NCBI GenBank assembly: GCA_944363505.1
Contig: CALVUD010000008.1
Span: 1-64,000 of the forward strand
Source: an uncultured Clostridia bacterium
GTDB lineage: Bacteria; Bacillota; Clostridia; Christensenellales; DTU072
Length of the DNA stretch: 64,000 nucleotides
Direction: 5' to 3'
In this document: one piece after another, positions 55,401 to 62,467 of the stretch
How positions within the stretch are numbered: the stretch's first letter is position 1
How the letters are laid out: every line of letters starts with the position of its first letter
Notes under the pieces: generated by a model
What the model was told of the DNA's origin: nothing
Database searches by the model: none
What the model saw: only the letters and a program-made list of their open reading frames with translations
Made by a program: the position numbers and the translations under genes

Positions 55401-56224
55401 AATATCGCGGAGATATCGCCGTAATCGTAATCTTCGATCTCTCCCGCTTCCATACGCGCCTCCTGACCGTTTTCGCGGTAAAGCCATTTCGCTTCGACGC
55501 CTTCGGCGGTAGTGCTGTTAACAAACGGCAATGCCGATTCGCATCCGCTGATCATGGACGCGTCGTAAGGCGCGCGGTCGGCGTGAAGCTCGAAGCCGTC
55601 GGCTATGAGCGAGGCGTAATACTCGGCTATTTCGGCGTCGGTCAAGTCGGGATAGCCCAATGAACTGTAAATCTTGACGACGTCGGCGCGGGTAACGTTG
55701 CTGACGAAGGTTTTTTCGTTGCTTCTGTAGCTGAACGCCTCGTCGTTATACATGTCGTGATTGCCGAATACCACGAAAACCTGAAATCCCGGTTTGCCCG
55801 CCGCGCGCACGCGTTCTTGGAGCTGACGGAGCAGATTTGCCATTTCGATATGTCCCTGCATTTCTCCGTTCAGCGTGAGGTCGCCCGTAACCACCAGATA
55901 ATCGGGCATTTCGTCGACTATCGAATCGAGCGCCGCCACGTTGTAAGGGGCGGCTTCGAGCACCATTTTCATGCTGGTAGCCATAAAATCGTAGTATCCC
56001 GTGTCCGTGGCGGTAATATCGCCGCAGTAAGCCGCGGAATAATAGTGAGTATCGGTGATATGTGCAAAAACGACTTCGTCTTCCTTGACGAAAGCGGAGT
56101 CCGCCTCGGCAGAATCCGGAGAGCCGCCGTATGCGACCGCAACTATACCCAGCGCCGCCACCAACAACGCGGCAATAATCAACAAGACAACGCCTTTTTT
56201 CGCAAAACGGTATCCGAAAACCAT
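52445..56224 (-). CDS. Membrane-anchored protein with two metallophosphoesterase domains
   Basis: This 1259-residue protein has an N-terminal membrane segment (about 12-34), a first calcineurin-like domain (about 50-400: ITDTHYYS, VVTGDLTLNG, FGNHDMYN, GHMHSND), a helical region, a purple-acid-phosphatase-like FN3 domain (about 795-905, ending SYRVGSAELGYWSDVYTF), a second metallophosphoesterase (about 905-1190: MTDIQGS, VINTGDVVDND, NGNHDKHF, LSGHDHTYSE) and a C-terminal helix followed by a basic tail (about 1222-1259). Both sites look intact. It presumably removes phosphate from extracellular substrates. Start set at the second ATG, with GGAGG 8 nt upstream. A small hairpin abuts the ribosome site. 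Promoter 56272-56300. Confidence 0.88.
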   Translation of the reverse strand: MVFGYRFAKKGVVLLIIAALLVAALGIVAVAYGGSPDSAEADSAFVKEDEVVFAHITDTHYYSAAYCGDITATDTGYYDFMATSMKMVLEAAPYNVAALDSIVDEMPDYLVVTGDLTLNGEMQGHIEMANLLRQLQERVRAAGKPGFQVFVVFGNHDMYNDEAFSYRSNEKTFVSNVTRADVVKIYSSLGYPDLTDAEIAEYYASLIADGFELHADRAPYDASMISGCESALPFVNSTTAEGVEAKWLYRENGQEARMEAGEIEDYDYGDISAIFTLPEGYNVILVDEELSNTVQQHHLGAMLFDSVSEWLDREKAAGTFDGNTIVAIQHHNALPHFTGEDTLLKDFTMYNYEETADYMADLGVRYVFSGHMHSNDAVSRVSLNGNLLTDIETSSVTGYRGAVRYAAISRGKVGDKAAENLEMKLELLESVDFGNLFDTGLITDEYVERFGLGEFINSSRVVTDPSEYAANKLFLNIIENVVYGSYVNVDFISGLGDMVASLLPEDVTGIVGSLLNSVRPLAATFVNNLIVHIEDVVLADYEYGGNRAEFKSDERGAKLCGYLDELIQKAAFMPLNAAGDTLFDFVMGAYLDHVGGTDRPYSEATADQKEAFENLKSGESIEKLLAILLDENNGLYRIVMGLFTPINLEQGADPAKVSAFEKLISTLVYEVDFGALDLNSAPFLAKVFSLLSSFGLDLGFDLKGMTGKEFIDDVLNSYVTDALYTSLGEIAYGIVYAFMIDEEAAMENSVGEYVLYQSDPALAASWVAGEIDNTPTIERGMLPSQLTVTFGSDPATTKNFVWFTDDAITGTQIQYNKGTTFDEKEAVTVSGEFKKYATTTANIDLGIYATLMQIEVGRHFVSLTGLESGATYSYRVGSAELGYWSDVYTFTTAPEEGTPFEALLMTDIQGSGMNPYEIASMIMDNIESQGIFSDGFDFVINTGDVVDNDRNWVQWEYYLEFMQKYWANTTTVVANGNHDKHFYEGIDTDDIAEVAEYMWLDDSVQDKYNYLLLHFGIDYPEQNAASGAYYSFDYSDVHFTVLNTNDLNATTQELSAAQTAWLKNDLESTDKKFKIVIMHKSLYSAGSHIDDGDVVALRKQLTPIFADNGVCLVLSGHDHTYSESYYIDRNGDAMEVDADATTELGTVEGGVLYVSMGTFGDKFYNYRTSDDIPLEFGEKLHDPTLSNPTFGKLVYDGEKLWYTGYQFDAETQKITPVHSGMSDLERAIVIAAVVVASVLVLVAVIIAVRRAVKARRKRS

Positions 56225-56271
56225 ACCCATCTCCTCCCGGGCGAATGCGCCCGTAAAAATATGTAGTAAAT

Positions 56272-56300
56272 ATTATATAATCTAAAATGAGTTCCGTCAA
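56272..56300 (-). promoter_or_regulatory. Promoter of the double phosphoesterase-nnrD operon
   Basis: On the minus strand TTGACG, 17 nt, TATAAT, about 40 nt before the start codon. Confidence 0.65.
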
Positions 56301-56350
56301 TACGCGTAACTTTTAATTTACCGCGAAATTCGGGTAAACTTCGGAAGAAG

Positions 56351-56380
56351 TTGACTGCACTCGCGCGCGCATGATATACT
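56351..56380 (+). promoter_or_regulatory. Promoter of mntP
   Basis: TTGACT, 18 nt, TATACT on the plus strand. Only about 30 nt lie between the predicted start of transcription and the ATG at 56417, too short for a manganese riboswitch. Confidence 0.65.
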
Positions 56381-56416
56381 GAACAAAATCGTGATTCGAC
56401 GCTTCGGGGATATAAT

Positions 56417-57052
56417 ATGCCTTTGTGGGAATTATTCTTGATCGGTGTGGGTCTTGCCGCCGACGCTTTTGCCGTGGCGATGTGCCGCGGTCTGGAAGCT
56501 AAACGCTTCACCTGGAAGAACGGTCTGCTGACCGGACTCTTTTTCGGATTCTTTCAGGCGGCGATGCCAGTTATCGGCTACTACCTCGCCACCCTCTTTG
56601 CCGACGAGATCAGCGCTTTCGACCATTGGATCGCGTTCGCTCTCCTTGCGTTCCTCGGTGCGAAAATGATATACGAAGGCGCAAAGGAAGAACATTCAAA
56701 ACGCCGCGAAAAAAAGCAGAACGCAGGCTCAACCTCCGACACCGCTGCCGCCGCGGACGAAAAGAAACCCGAACACGTTTCTTTCCGTATGAAAGAACTC
56801 GTCGTGATGTCGTTTGCGACCAGTATCGACGCGCTGATTGTCGGCGTAACGTTTGCGTTTTTGGACACGAACATCTGGACGAGCGTTTCGCTAATCGGCG
56901 CGGTTACATTCGCGCTGTCTCTGTTCGGTGTTTTTCTCGGATCCAAGATCGGCAAAAAACTCGGCGGCAAAGCCGAAATCGTCGGCGGCGTAATACTGAT
57001 TGCGATAGGTCTGAAGATATTATTGGAGCATCTGGAAATAATTACTTTGTGA
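56417..57052 (+). CDS. mntP: Manganese efflux pump
   Basis: This 211-residue six-helix membrane protein matches MntP/UPF0059: two related halves, VGLAADAFAVAMCRGLEA (10-27) near the N-terminus and MSFATSIDALIVGV in the second half, each carrying the conserved Asp. It exports Mn2+. A hydrophilic loop of about 40 residues (about 92-130) with many Lys and Glu separates the halves, somewhat longer than usual. The ATG is preceded by GGGGATATAAT. Monocistronic as far as can be seen. Confidence 0.92.
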   Translation: MPLWELFLIGVGLAADAFAVAMCRGLEAKRFTWKNGLLTGLFFGFFQAAMPVIGYYLATLFADEISAFDHWIAFALLAFLGAKMIYEGAKEEHSKRREKKQNAGSTSDTAAAADEKKPEHVSFRMKELVVMSFATSIDALIVGVTFAFLDTNIWTSVSLIGAVTFALSLFGVFLGSKIGKKLGGKAEIVGGVILIAIGLKILLEHLEIITL

Positions 57053-57170
57053 AAATAAAACGACGTTTTTGCAAATATTCCGAGTTAAGGCTACCTTATT
57101 TCACAATACGTTTGTCCTTATACGATAATATTCTAAAAAATGTTTTCTCGCGCGCTTTCGGATAAACGGG

Positions 57171-57199
57171 TTGCTTTACGCGCGTTTTGGCAATATAAT
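57171..57199 (+). promoter_or_regulatory. Leaderless-type promoter of the DAGK-like gene
   Basis: TTGCTT, 17 nt, TATAAT, with the -10 box ending 6 nt before the ATG at 57206 and no ribosome site between. Confidence 0.55.
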
Positions 57200-57205
57200 A
57201 TTAGT

Positions 57206-58048
57206 ATGGAGAAATCCTGTATAGTTCTGGTCAACAAAATTGCGGGCGGATTCAACGGTCTTAACGTGGAAAAGCTGACAGCGCGTTTAAATAACGTTTA
57301 CGAACGCGTGGACGTCGTCTATCTGCCCGACGAAAAAGAGCCCGATTACGCGGGCTATTCCGCCGTCGTCGTTTGCGGAGGCGACGGCACTTTGAATCAC
57401 CTGATAAATTCTTCCCTGCCGCACGATCTCGAAGTATTCTATCTTCCCAGCGGAACCCTTAACGAAGCCGCAGGCATAAAACGCGCCGAACCCATTTCCG
57501 TCGTAGGCGAAGCGGACGGCAAACTTTTTTCCTACGTTCTCGCCGCCGGCACGTTCACGCCTCTGGGATATTCGGTAGGACATAAAATCAAACAGCGACT
57601 CAAAGCGTTCGCGTACATCATGCGCGTCATAAAAGAATATAAAGTTTACAGGATAAACGCCGAAATCGTTGCCGACGGCGCCGAATTTAAGGGCGAATAC
57701 ACTCTGATAATGGCAATCAACTCGCCGAGATGCTTCGGTTTCAGATTCAACAGAATGTATTCCGAAGGCGGCGACATGTGCTTATTGACAATAAAATCGC
57801 CGAAATGCCGCGGTATATTCGGGAAAATCGCTATTTTCTTCCCGTTCTTCCGCAGCTTTTTTATCGGATATTCCAAGCCCCATTCCTCCTCCTCGATCGA
57901 ATTCAGATCTTTCAAGGAACTGAAGCTGAGCTTCGATTCCGCCCCCGTTTTCTGCGCGGACGGAGAACGCGTCGACAACATGAATCCGAGCTTTTACGTC
58001 AAAACTCACACGTTACATTACTCGGTGAAGATAGGTCTGCCCGAATAG
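57206..58048 (+). CDS. Diacylglycerol/lipid kinase family protein
   Basis: This 280-residue protein has the DAGK catalytic domain: IVLVNKIAGG near the N-terminus, the nucleotide motif VVCGGDGTLNHLI (about 56-68), and the LPSGTLNEAAGI segment. Such enzymes phosphorylate diacylglycerol, sphingoid bases or related lipids, and this one could recycle membrane lipid at the inner membrane face. The usual GTxNDFA reads GTLNEAA here, a known variation. The ATG at 57206 was chosen because it begins just ahead of the conserved core; a longer frame begins at 57140 without a ribosome site. Confidence 0.83.
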   Translation: MEKSCIVLVNKIAGGFNGLNVEKLTARLNNVYERVDVVYLPDEKEPDYAGYSAVVVCGGDGTLNHLINSSLPHDLEVFYLPSGTLNEAAGIKRAEPISVVGEADGKLFSYVLAAGTFTPLGYSVGHKIKQRLKAFAYIMRVIKEYKVYRINAEIVADGAEFKGEYTLIMAINSPRCFGFRFNRMYSEGGDMCLLTIKSPKCRGIFGKIAIFFPFFRSFFIGYSKPHSSSSIEFRSFKELKLSFDSAPVFCADGERVDNMNPSFYVKTHTLHYSVKIGLPE

Positions 58049-58053
58049 CACGC

Positions 58054-58082
58054 TTGCGGTAAGCGGCGGTTTGTGATATAAT
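58054..58082 (+). promoter_or_regulatory. Promoter of the glycerate kinase-deoB operon
   Basis: TTGCGG, 17 nt, TATAAT with a TG one base ahead of the -10 box (extended form). The leader is about 25 nt and includes a GGAGG site. Confidence 0.65.
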
Positions 58083-58111
58083 ATTTACCGTCGTGATCCG
58101 ACGGAGGCATT

Positions 58112-59224
58112 ATGAAGATCGTTATAGCACCCGATTCGTTTAAAGGCACGCTGACAGCCTACGAAGCCGCGCTGACAATAGCGGAGGCTTTTACAGACGC
58201 GGGCGAAACCGTACAGTTCCCCGTTGCCGACGGAGGCGAAGGCACATTAAGCTGTTTCAGAAGCGCGATCGGCGGAAATTACGTAACGACGAGCGTAGCC
58301 AACCCATACCTGGAACGTATCGAAGCGAAGTTCTTACTCTCGGGCGACACGGCGGTCGTCGAAGTCGCGGAAGCGGCGGGACTGACGCTGGTGGAAGGCA
58401 GAAAGAACGCCCGCCTGACCTCTTCTTTCGGCGTCGGAGAGCTGATACGCAGCGCCATGGACTGCGGCGCCAAAAGGATATTCGTTGCTCTCGGCGGCTC
58501 TGCCACGAACGACGGAGGCGCGGGACTCGCCGCGGCGCTCGGCGCAAAATTCACCGATGCTGAGGGACTTCCTTTGCTTCCCACGGGAGGCACCCTCGGC
58601 GACATAGAAACCATAGACCTTTCTCAGCTCGACGGGCGTATCGGCGACGTGAAATTTACCGCCCTGTGCGACGTCAGATCAAAGTTGTTAGGCAGGGACG
58701 GCGCAACATATACGTTCGCGCCTCAAAAAGGCGCCTCCGTGGACGACGTCGAAACCATGGAACAAGGTATGGCTTCTTACGCCGAAAAAATTTATAAAGC
58801 GACGGGAAAGGACGTTAAAACGCTCGCCGGAGGCGGAGCCGCCGGCGGTATCGGAGCCGCGCTCGCCGCATATCTGAACGCCGAGATCGCTCCCGGCGCG
58901 GAAGCGGTATTGAATGCCATGGATTTCGAACGCGCTCTTTCGGGCGCGGACGCCGTGATAACGGGCGAAGGCAGGCTGGACAAACAAAGTTTCATGGGCA
59001 AAGTCGTCGGTACCGTTGCCGCCGCGGCGTATCGCGCAGGCGTAAAAACATATTGTCTTGCCGGCGACATAGCCGCCGAAGTAACCGACGACATGCTCGC
59101 CGAAAACCACATCGAATTAGCCGTGAAATGCGCATCGTCCGACGACTGGAACCGCATCAAGGTTTCGGCGCACGCGGATTTATATAAAGTCGCCTGCGCC
59201 CTTAAAGCATATTTAACGGAATGA
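58112..59224 (+). CDS. Glycerate kinase
   Basis: This 370-residue cytosolic enzyme of the GlxK/GarK family phosphorylates D-glycerate (EC 2.7.1.31/165; position 2 or 3 not decidable). It shows the typical start MKIVIAPDSFKGTLTA, PVADGGEGTL (46-55), the ALGGSATNDGGAGLAAALGA segment and the C-terminal VITGEGRLDKQSFMGKV. Length is normal. Starts at ATG behind GGAGGCATT. Its stop overlaps the deoB start by four bases (ATGA), indicating coupled translation. Confidence 0.93.
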   Translation: MKIVIAPDSFKGTLTAYEAALTIAEAFTDAGETVQFPVADGGEGTLSCFRSAIGGNYVTTSVANPYLERIEAKFLLSGDTAVVEVAEAAGLTLVEGRKNARLTSSFGVGELIRSAMDCGAKRIFVALGGSATNDGGAGLAAALGAKFTDAEGLPLLPTGGTLGDIETIDLSQLDGRIGDVKFTALCDVRSKLLGRDGATYTFAPQKGASVDDVETMEQGMASYAEKIYKATGKDVKTLAGGGAAGGIGAALAAYLNAEIAPGAEAVLNAMDFERALSGADAVITGEGRLDKQSFMGKVVGTVAAAAYRAGVKTYCLAGDIAAEVTDDMLAENHIELAVKCASSDDWNRIKVSAHADLYKVACALKAYLTE

Positions 59225-60330
59225 AAGCCGTCCTGATAGTTTTGGATTCTATGGGCATCGGCGGAGCGACGGACGCCGACTTATACGGCGATCTCGGCTC
59301 CGACACGCTAAAAGCCGTCAGCCGCAGTCCCTATTTTAGGGTTCCCAATCTGATTAAAGCGGGAATCTCAAACATAGATAATATCGATTATTTGCCGACA
59401 TCGGACAACCCCTCGGGCGCGGTCGCGCGACTAAAAGAAAAAGGCAAAAACAAGGATACTCTTTCCGGGCACTGGGAGCTTACGGGCGTAGTCGCAGAAC
59501 CTTTTAAAACTTTCCCCGAAGGCTTTCCCGCGGAACTTATCGCCCGTTTCGAATCGGAAACTGGTTACCGCGCTTTGGTCAACGCGCCATACTCCGGTAC
59601 CGCCGTCATACGCGACTACGGATACGAGCAGACCTTATCGAAAAGCGTTATCGTATATACTTCCGCCGATTCCGTATTGCAGATCGCGGCGCATACCGAC
59701 TTTGTGTCTTTAGACGAACTTTACCGCATTTCTTCAATTGCGCGCGGAATTTCGGACGACTACGGCATCGCGCGCGTTATCGCCAGACCTTTTGCCGGTG
59801 AAAAAGGACATTATTACCGCACTCCGGACCGGAAAGACTTTTCGATGCCGCCGCCCGCGCCCACCGTGTTAAACAAACTTAAAGATAGAGGTTTCGACGT
59901 CATAGGCGTGGGAAAGATAAACGATATATTTTCGGGAAGCGGCTTGACCGAATCCGTGCATACCGAAAGCAACGCCGACGGTATCTGCAAATTAAAAGCA
60001 TTCTTGAAGCGCGGATTCAACGGATTATGCTTTGTCAATCTGGTGGATTTCGATATGCTTTACGGACACCGCAACGACATCGACGGCTACGCGCGCGCAT
60101 TGAGCGAATTCGACGAAGCGCTGCCCGAAATCGCGTCGATGCTGGCTAAAGGAGACGCTCTGATAATCACCGCCGACCACGGCTGCGACCCTTCCACGCC
60201 CTCCACCGACCATTCGCGCGAGGACGTTCCCGCCCTGTTTTTGGGAGCGCCTTATAAAAGCGGAGAGAATCTCGGCACATTGACGGGTTTCGATTTCGTA
60301 GCTAAAACTCTGGAAAAATTGTTTTTTTAG
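59221..60330 (+). CDS. deoB: Phosphopentomutase
   Basis: This 369-residue enzyme interconverts (deoxy)ribose-1-P and -5-P (EC 5.4.2.7) in nucleoside salvage. It has the alkaline-phosphatase-fold metal motifs: VLIVLDSMGIGGATDA (4-19), DTLSGHWE with the site threonine or serine, VDFDMLYGHRND, ITADHGCDPS and TDHSREDVPALFLG. Compared with the common DTTTGHWE and TDHTREYVP the changes are conservative. It is translated with glycerate kinase and faces a nucleoside ABC importer on the other strand, a sensible functional context. Confidence 0.93.
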   Translation: MKAVLIVLDSMGIGGATDADLYGDLGSDTLKAVSRSPYFRVPNLIKAGISNIDNIDYLPTSDNPSGAVARLKEKGKNKDTLSGHWELTGVVAEPFKTFPEGFPAELIARFESETGYRALVNAPYSGTAVIRDYGYEQTLSKSVIVYTSADSVLQIAAHTDFVSLDELYRISSIARGISDDYGIARVIARPFAGEKGHYYRTPDRKDFSMPPPAPTVLNKLKDRGFDVIGVGKINDIFSGSGLTESVHTESNADGICKLKAFLKRGFNGLCFVNLVDFDMLYGHRNDIDGYARALSEFDEALPEIASMLAKGDALIITADHGCDPSTPSTDHSREDVPALFLGAPYKSGENLGTLTGFDFVAKTLEKLFF

Positions 60331-60342
60331 CAGGACAGGCAT

Positions 60343-60370
60343 AAAAAAGACGGCGCAAAGCGACGTCTTT
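60343..60370. terminator. Terminator between deoB and the ABC transporter operon
   Basis: A stem AAAGACG / CGTCTTT with an 11-nt loop. On the minus strand it runs into six T and serves the convergent transporter operon; on the plus strand the T run is shorter. Confidence 0.7.
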
Positions 60371-60388
60371 CGGTTTAGTTTTGATGCG

Positions 60389-61342
60389 TTACCGCTCTTC
60401 TCTGAAGTAAGAAAGTCCGAGTGCGGCTGGCGGTTGCGATTCCCTGCGGTTGATTATACTGGTTATTATCAACACGATTATAGTAACGGCGTAAGGTATC
60501 ATCTTGATGATCTCCTGAACGGCGAAGCTGAAACTCGTATAATACGGCAGAATATACAGCGCTCCGAACAGGATGGAGCCGAGTATGCCCCAGTTCGGTT
60601 TCCATACCGAGAATATGACCAGCGCCACGGCGAGCCAGCCCATGGCGTCTATCGAATACTCCCAGCTGCCGTACAGATAGTCCATTATATAAAACAGACC
60701 GCCTATTCCGGAGATTCCCGAACCCAGCACGCAGGAAACGTATTTGTAACCCGTAACGTTGATGCCCGCGGCGTCCGCCGTAGCGGGATTTTCGCCTATC
60801 GCGGTAAGGTTCAGACCGGTTCTGGTTTTTTTAAGTATGAACGCCACCAACAAAGCCAGCGCTATCGCTATATATACCAGAGCGCCGTGGGAAAGGAAAA
60901 TCGTCGAAAACCAATCTGTAGCCTGAGAAATAGGCGCCGTAAATTTCGCCGCCAAATAGTTGAATCCGGTTCTGTCAACGTAATTGATGAAGAAATTCGT
61001 AACGCCAGCGCCGAAAGTCGTTATCGCAAGACCGGATACGTTCTGATTGCACCTTAAGGTGATCGTCAAAAAGCCGTAGATCAGCCCGCCGAGGCCCGCG
61101 AACAACATTGCGAACAATATACCTATCACGACCGCGTTAAAGCCGTTTATCGCCGCGTAATTACCGCCGAGGGACTTCAGATAAAGGCTTTCGCCCACAC
61201 AGCCGCCGAGCGCGCCCATACACATGATTCCCGGAGTACCGAGGTTAAGATGCCCTGACTTTTCGGTGATCGTTTCGCCCGTCGAACCGAACAGGAATAT
61301 CGTAGAGAATCTGATAGCGTTTTTCAGGAAGGTTAAAAACAT
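60389..61342 (-). CDS. Nucleoside ABC transporter, permease (NupQ-like)
   Basis: This 317-residue membrane protein is a BPD-transporter-2 family permease with about eight to ten helices. The TGETITEKSGHLNLGTPGIM segment is typical of the YufQ/NupQ nucleoside transporter branch. It starts at ATG behind AAAAAGGAGGGCAAATAA and one base after the other permease gene's stop. It should form a heterodimer with that permease and be driven by the ATPase upstream. The lipoprotein binding subunit, usually first in the operon, is outside the window. Confidence 0.88.
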   Translation of the reverse strand: MFLTFLKNAIRFSTIFLFGSTGETITEKSGHLNLGTPGIMCMGALGGCVGESLYLKSLGGNYAAINGFNAVVIGILFAMLFAGLGGLIYGFLTITLRCNQNVSGLAITTFGAGVTNFFINYVDRTGFNYLAAKFTAPISQATDWFSTIFLSHGALVYIAIALALLVAFILKKTRTGLNLTAIGENPATADAAGINVTGYKYVSCVLGSGISGIGGLFYIMDYLYGSWEYSIDAMGWLAVALVIFSVWKPNWGILGSILFGALYILPYYTSFSFAVQEIIKMIPYAVTIIVLIITSIINRRESQPPAALGLSYFREER

Positions 61343-62467
61343 TTATTTGCCCTCCTTTTTTCTGAATTTGATTTTGTAGTTAAGGAAAAATTCGCAGGCT
61401 ATGATCAACAGGAAGAACAATCCGACCACTATATCGACGAACGCGCCCGAATCGCCGAGACGCATCGTATTCGCCGCCTGAGTCGCGCCTCTTTCAAGGA
61501 AAACGACCAAAAGCGTAACGAAAATCATGGCTATCGGACTGAACTTCGAAAGCCAGGAAACGAGGATCGCTGTAAAGCCCCTGCCTCCGACGAGATTGGC
61601 ATTCACCGTGGGCGAGGGAGAGCCGCCGACCAGTAAAAATCCCGCCAGTCCGCACATAACGCCGGAAAACACCATGGTGCGGATAATGACCTTTTTAACG
61701 TTTATCCCTATATATTTTGCGGTATTTACGCTTTCTCCGACGACTTCGAGTTCGTATCCGTGTTTAAAAAACTTCAGATAAACGAACACTATCACGGTAA
61801 GCAAGGTAACGAACACCACGTTTTGGATATATTCCATTCCGAACAACTTGTCGAAACTCCCGTGCGACAACACTCCGAGCGTGCCCGACCCGTCTTTTGC
61901 CCATATGTTGACAGCATAAAGCACCAACTGGGTCGCGACGTAATTCATCATCAACGTAAACAACGTTTCGTTAGTGCCCCAAAACGCTTTGAATATCGCG
62001 GGAATCACCGCCCATATCGCCCCAGCAACGACGCTGAACGCAAGCATCGTCATTATCAAGGCGGGTTCGGGAATCTTGCCGCCGAAATAAATTATACATA
62101 CGACCGCCGCCAATGCGGAAATAAGCGTCTGCCCTTCCGCGCCGATATTCCAGAAGCGCATTTTGAAGGCGGGCGTTACCGCAAGCGATATGCACATCAA
62201 TATCGCCCACGCCTGAAGCATTACCTGTAAACGCCACACCGTACCGAGCGAACCGCTGAAAAGTTCGCTGTAAAACTTAACGAAATTTTTGCCGCCCGTA
62301 AGCGCCGCGCACACGATTCCCGCTATCAAAAGCGCGATCACCACGGCTACCACTCTGATCAGCCACTTTTTCCAGGTCGCTATATCAGTCCTCTTCACAA
62401 GGTGGAAAAGCGGTTCCTTATGCGATGTTTTTACCGCGCCCGCCACGGCATTGTTCTTTACAGTCAT
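61343..62467 (-). CDS. Nucleoside ABC transporter, permease (NupP-like)
   Basis: This 374-residue permease has an N-terminal hydrophilic stretch and about eight or more helices, with the conserved FWNIGAEGQTLISALAA and GFTAILVSWLSKFSPI segments of the NupP/YufP type. The start was set at the ATG at 62467, with AAAGGAGG 7 nt upstream; the four-base overlap (ATGA) with the ATPase gene supports it, whereas the longer open frame runs back inside that gene. Confidence 0.88.
   Translation of the reverse strand: MTVKNNAVAGAVKTSHKEPLFHLVKRTDIATWKKWLIRVVAVVIALLIAGIVCAALTGGKNFVKFYSELFSGSLGTVWRLQVMLQAWAILMCISLAVTPAFKMRFWNIGAEGQTLISALAAVVCIIYFGGKIPEPALIMTMLAFSVVAGAIWAVIPAIFKAFWGTNETLFTLMMNYVATQLVLYAVNIWAKDGSGTLGVLSHGSFDKLFGMEYIQNVVFVTLLTVIVFVYLKFFKHGYELEVVGESVNTAKYIGINVKKVIIRTMVFSGVMCGLAGFLLVGGSPSPTVNANLVGGRGFTAILVSWLSKFSPIAMIFVTLLVVFLERGATQAANTMRLGDSGAFVDIVVGLFFLLIIACEFFLNYKIKFRKKEGK

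Noticed and set aside
56280..56416. Manganese (yybP-ykoY) riboswitch before mntP
   Set aside because: The predicted transcript leader is about 30 nt, too short for the aptamer, and no matching conserved loops are visible.
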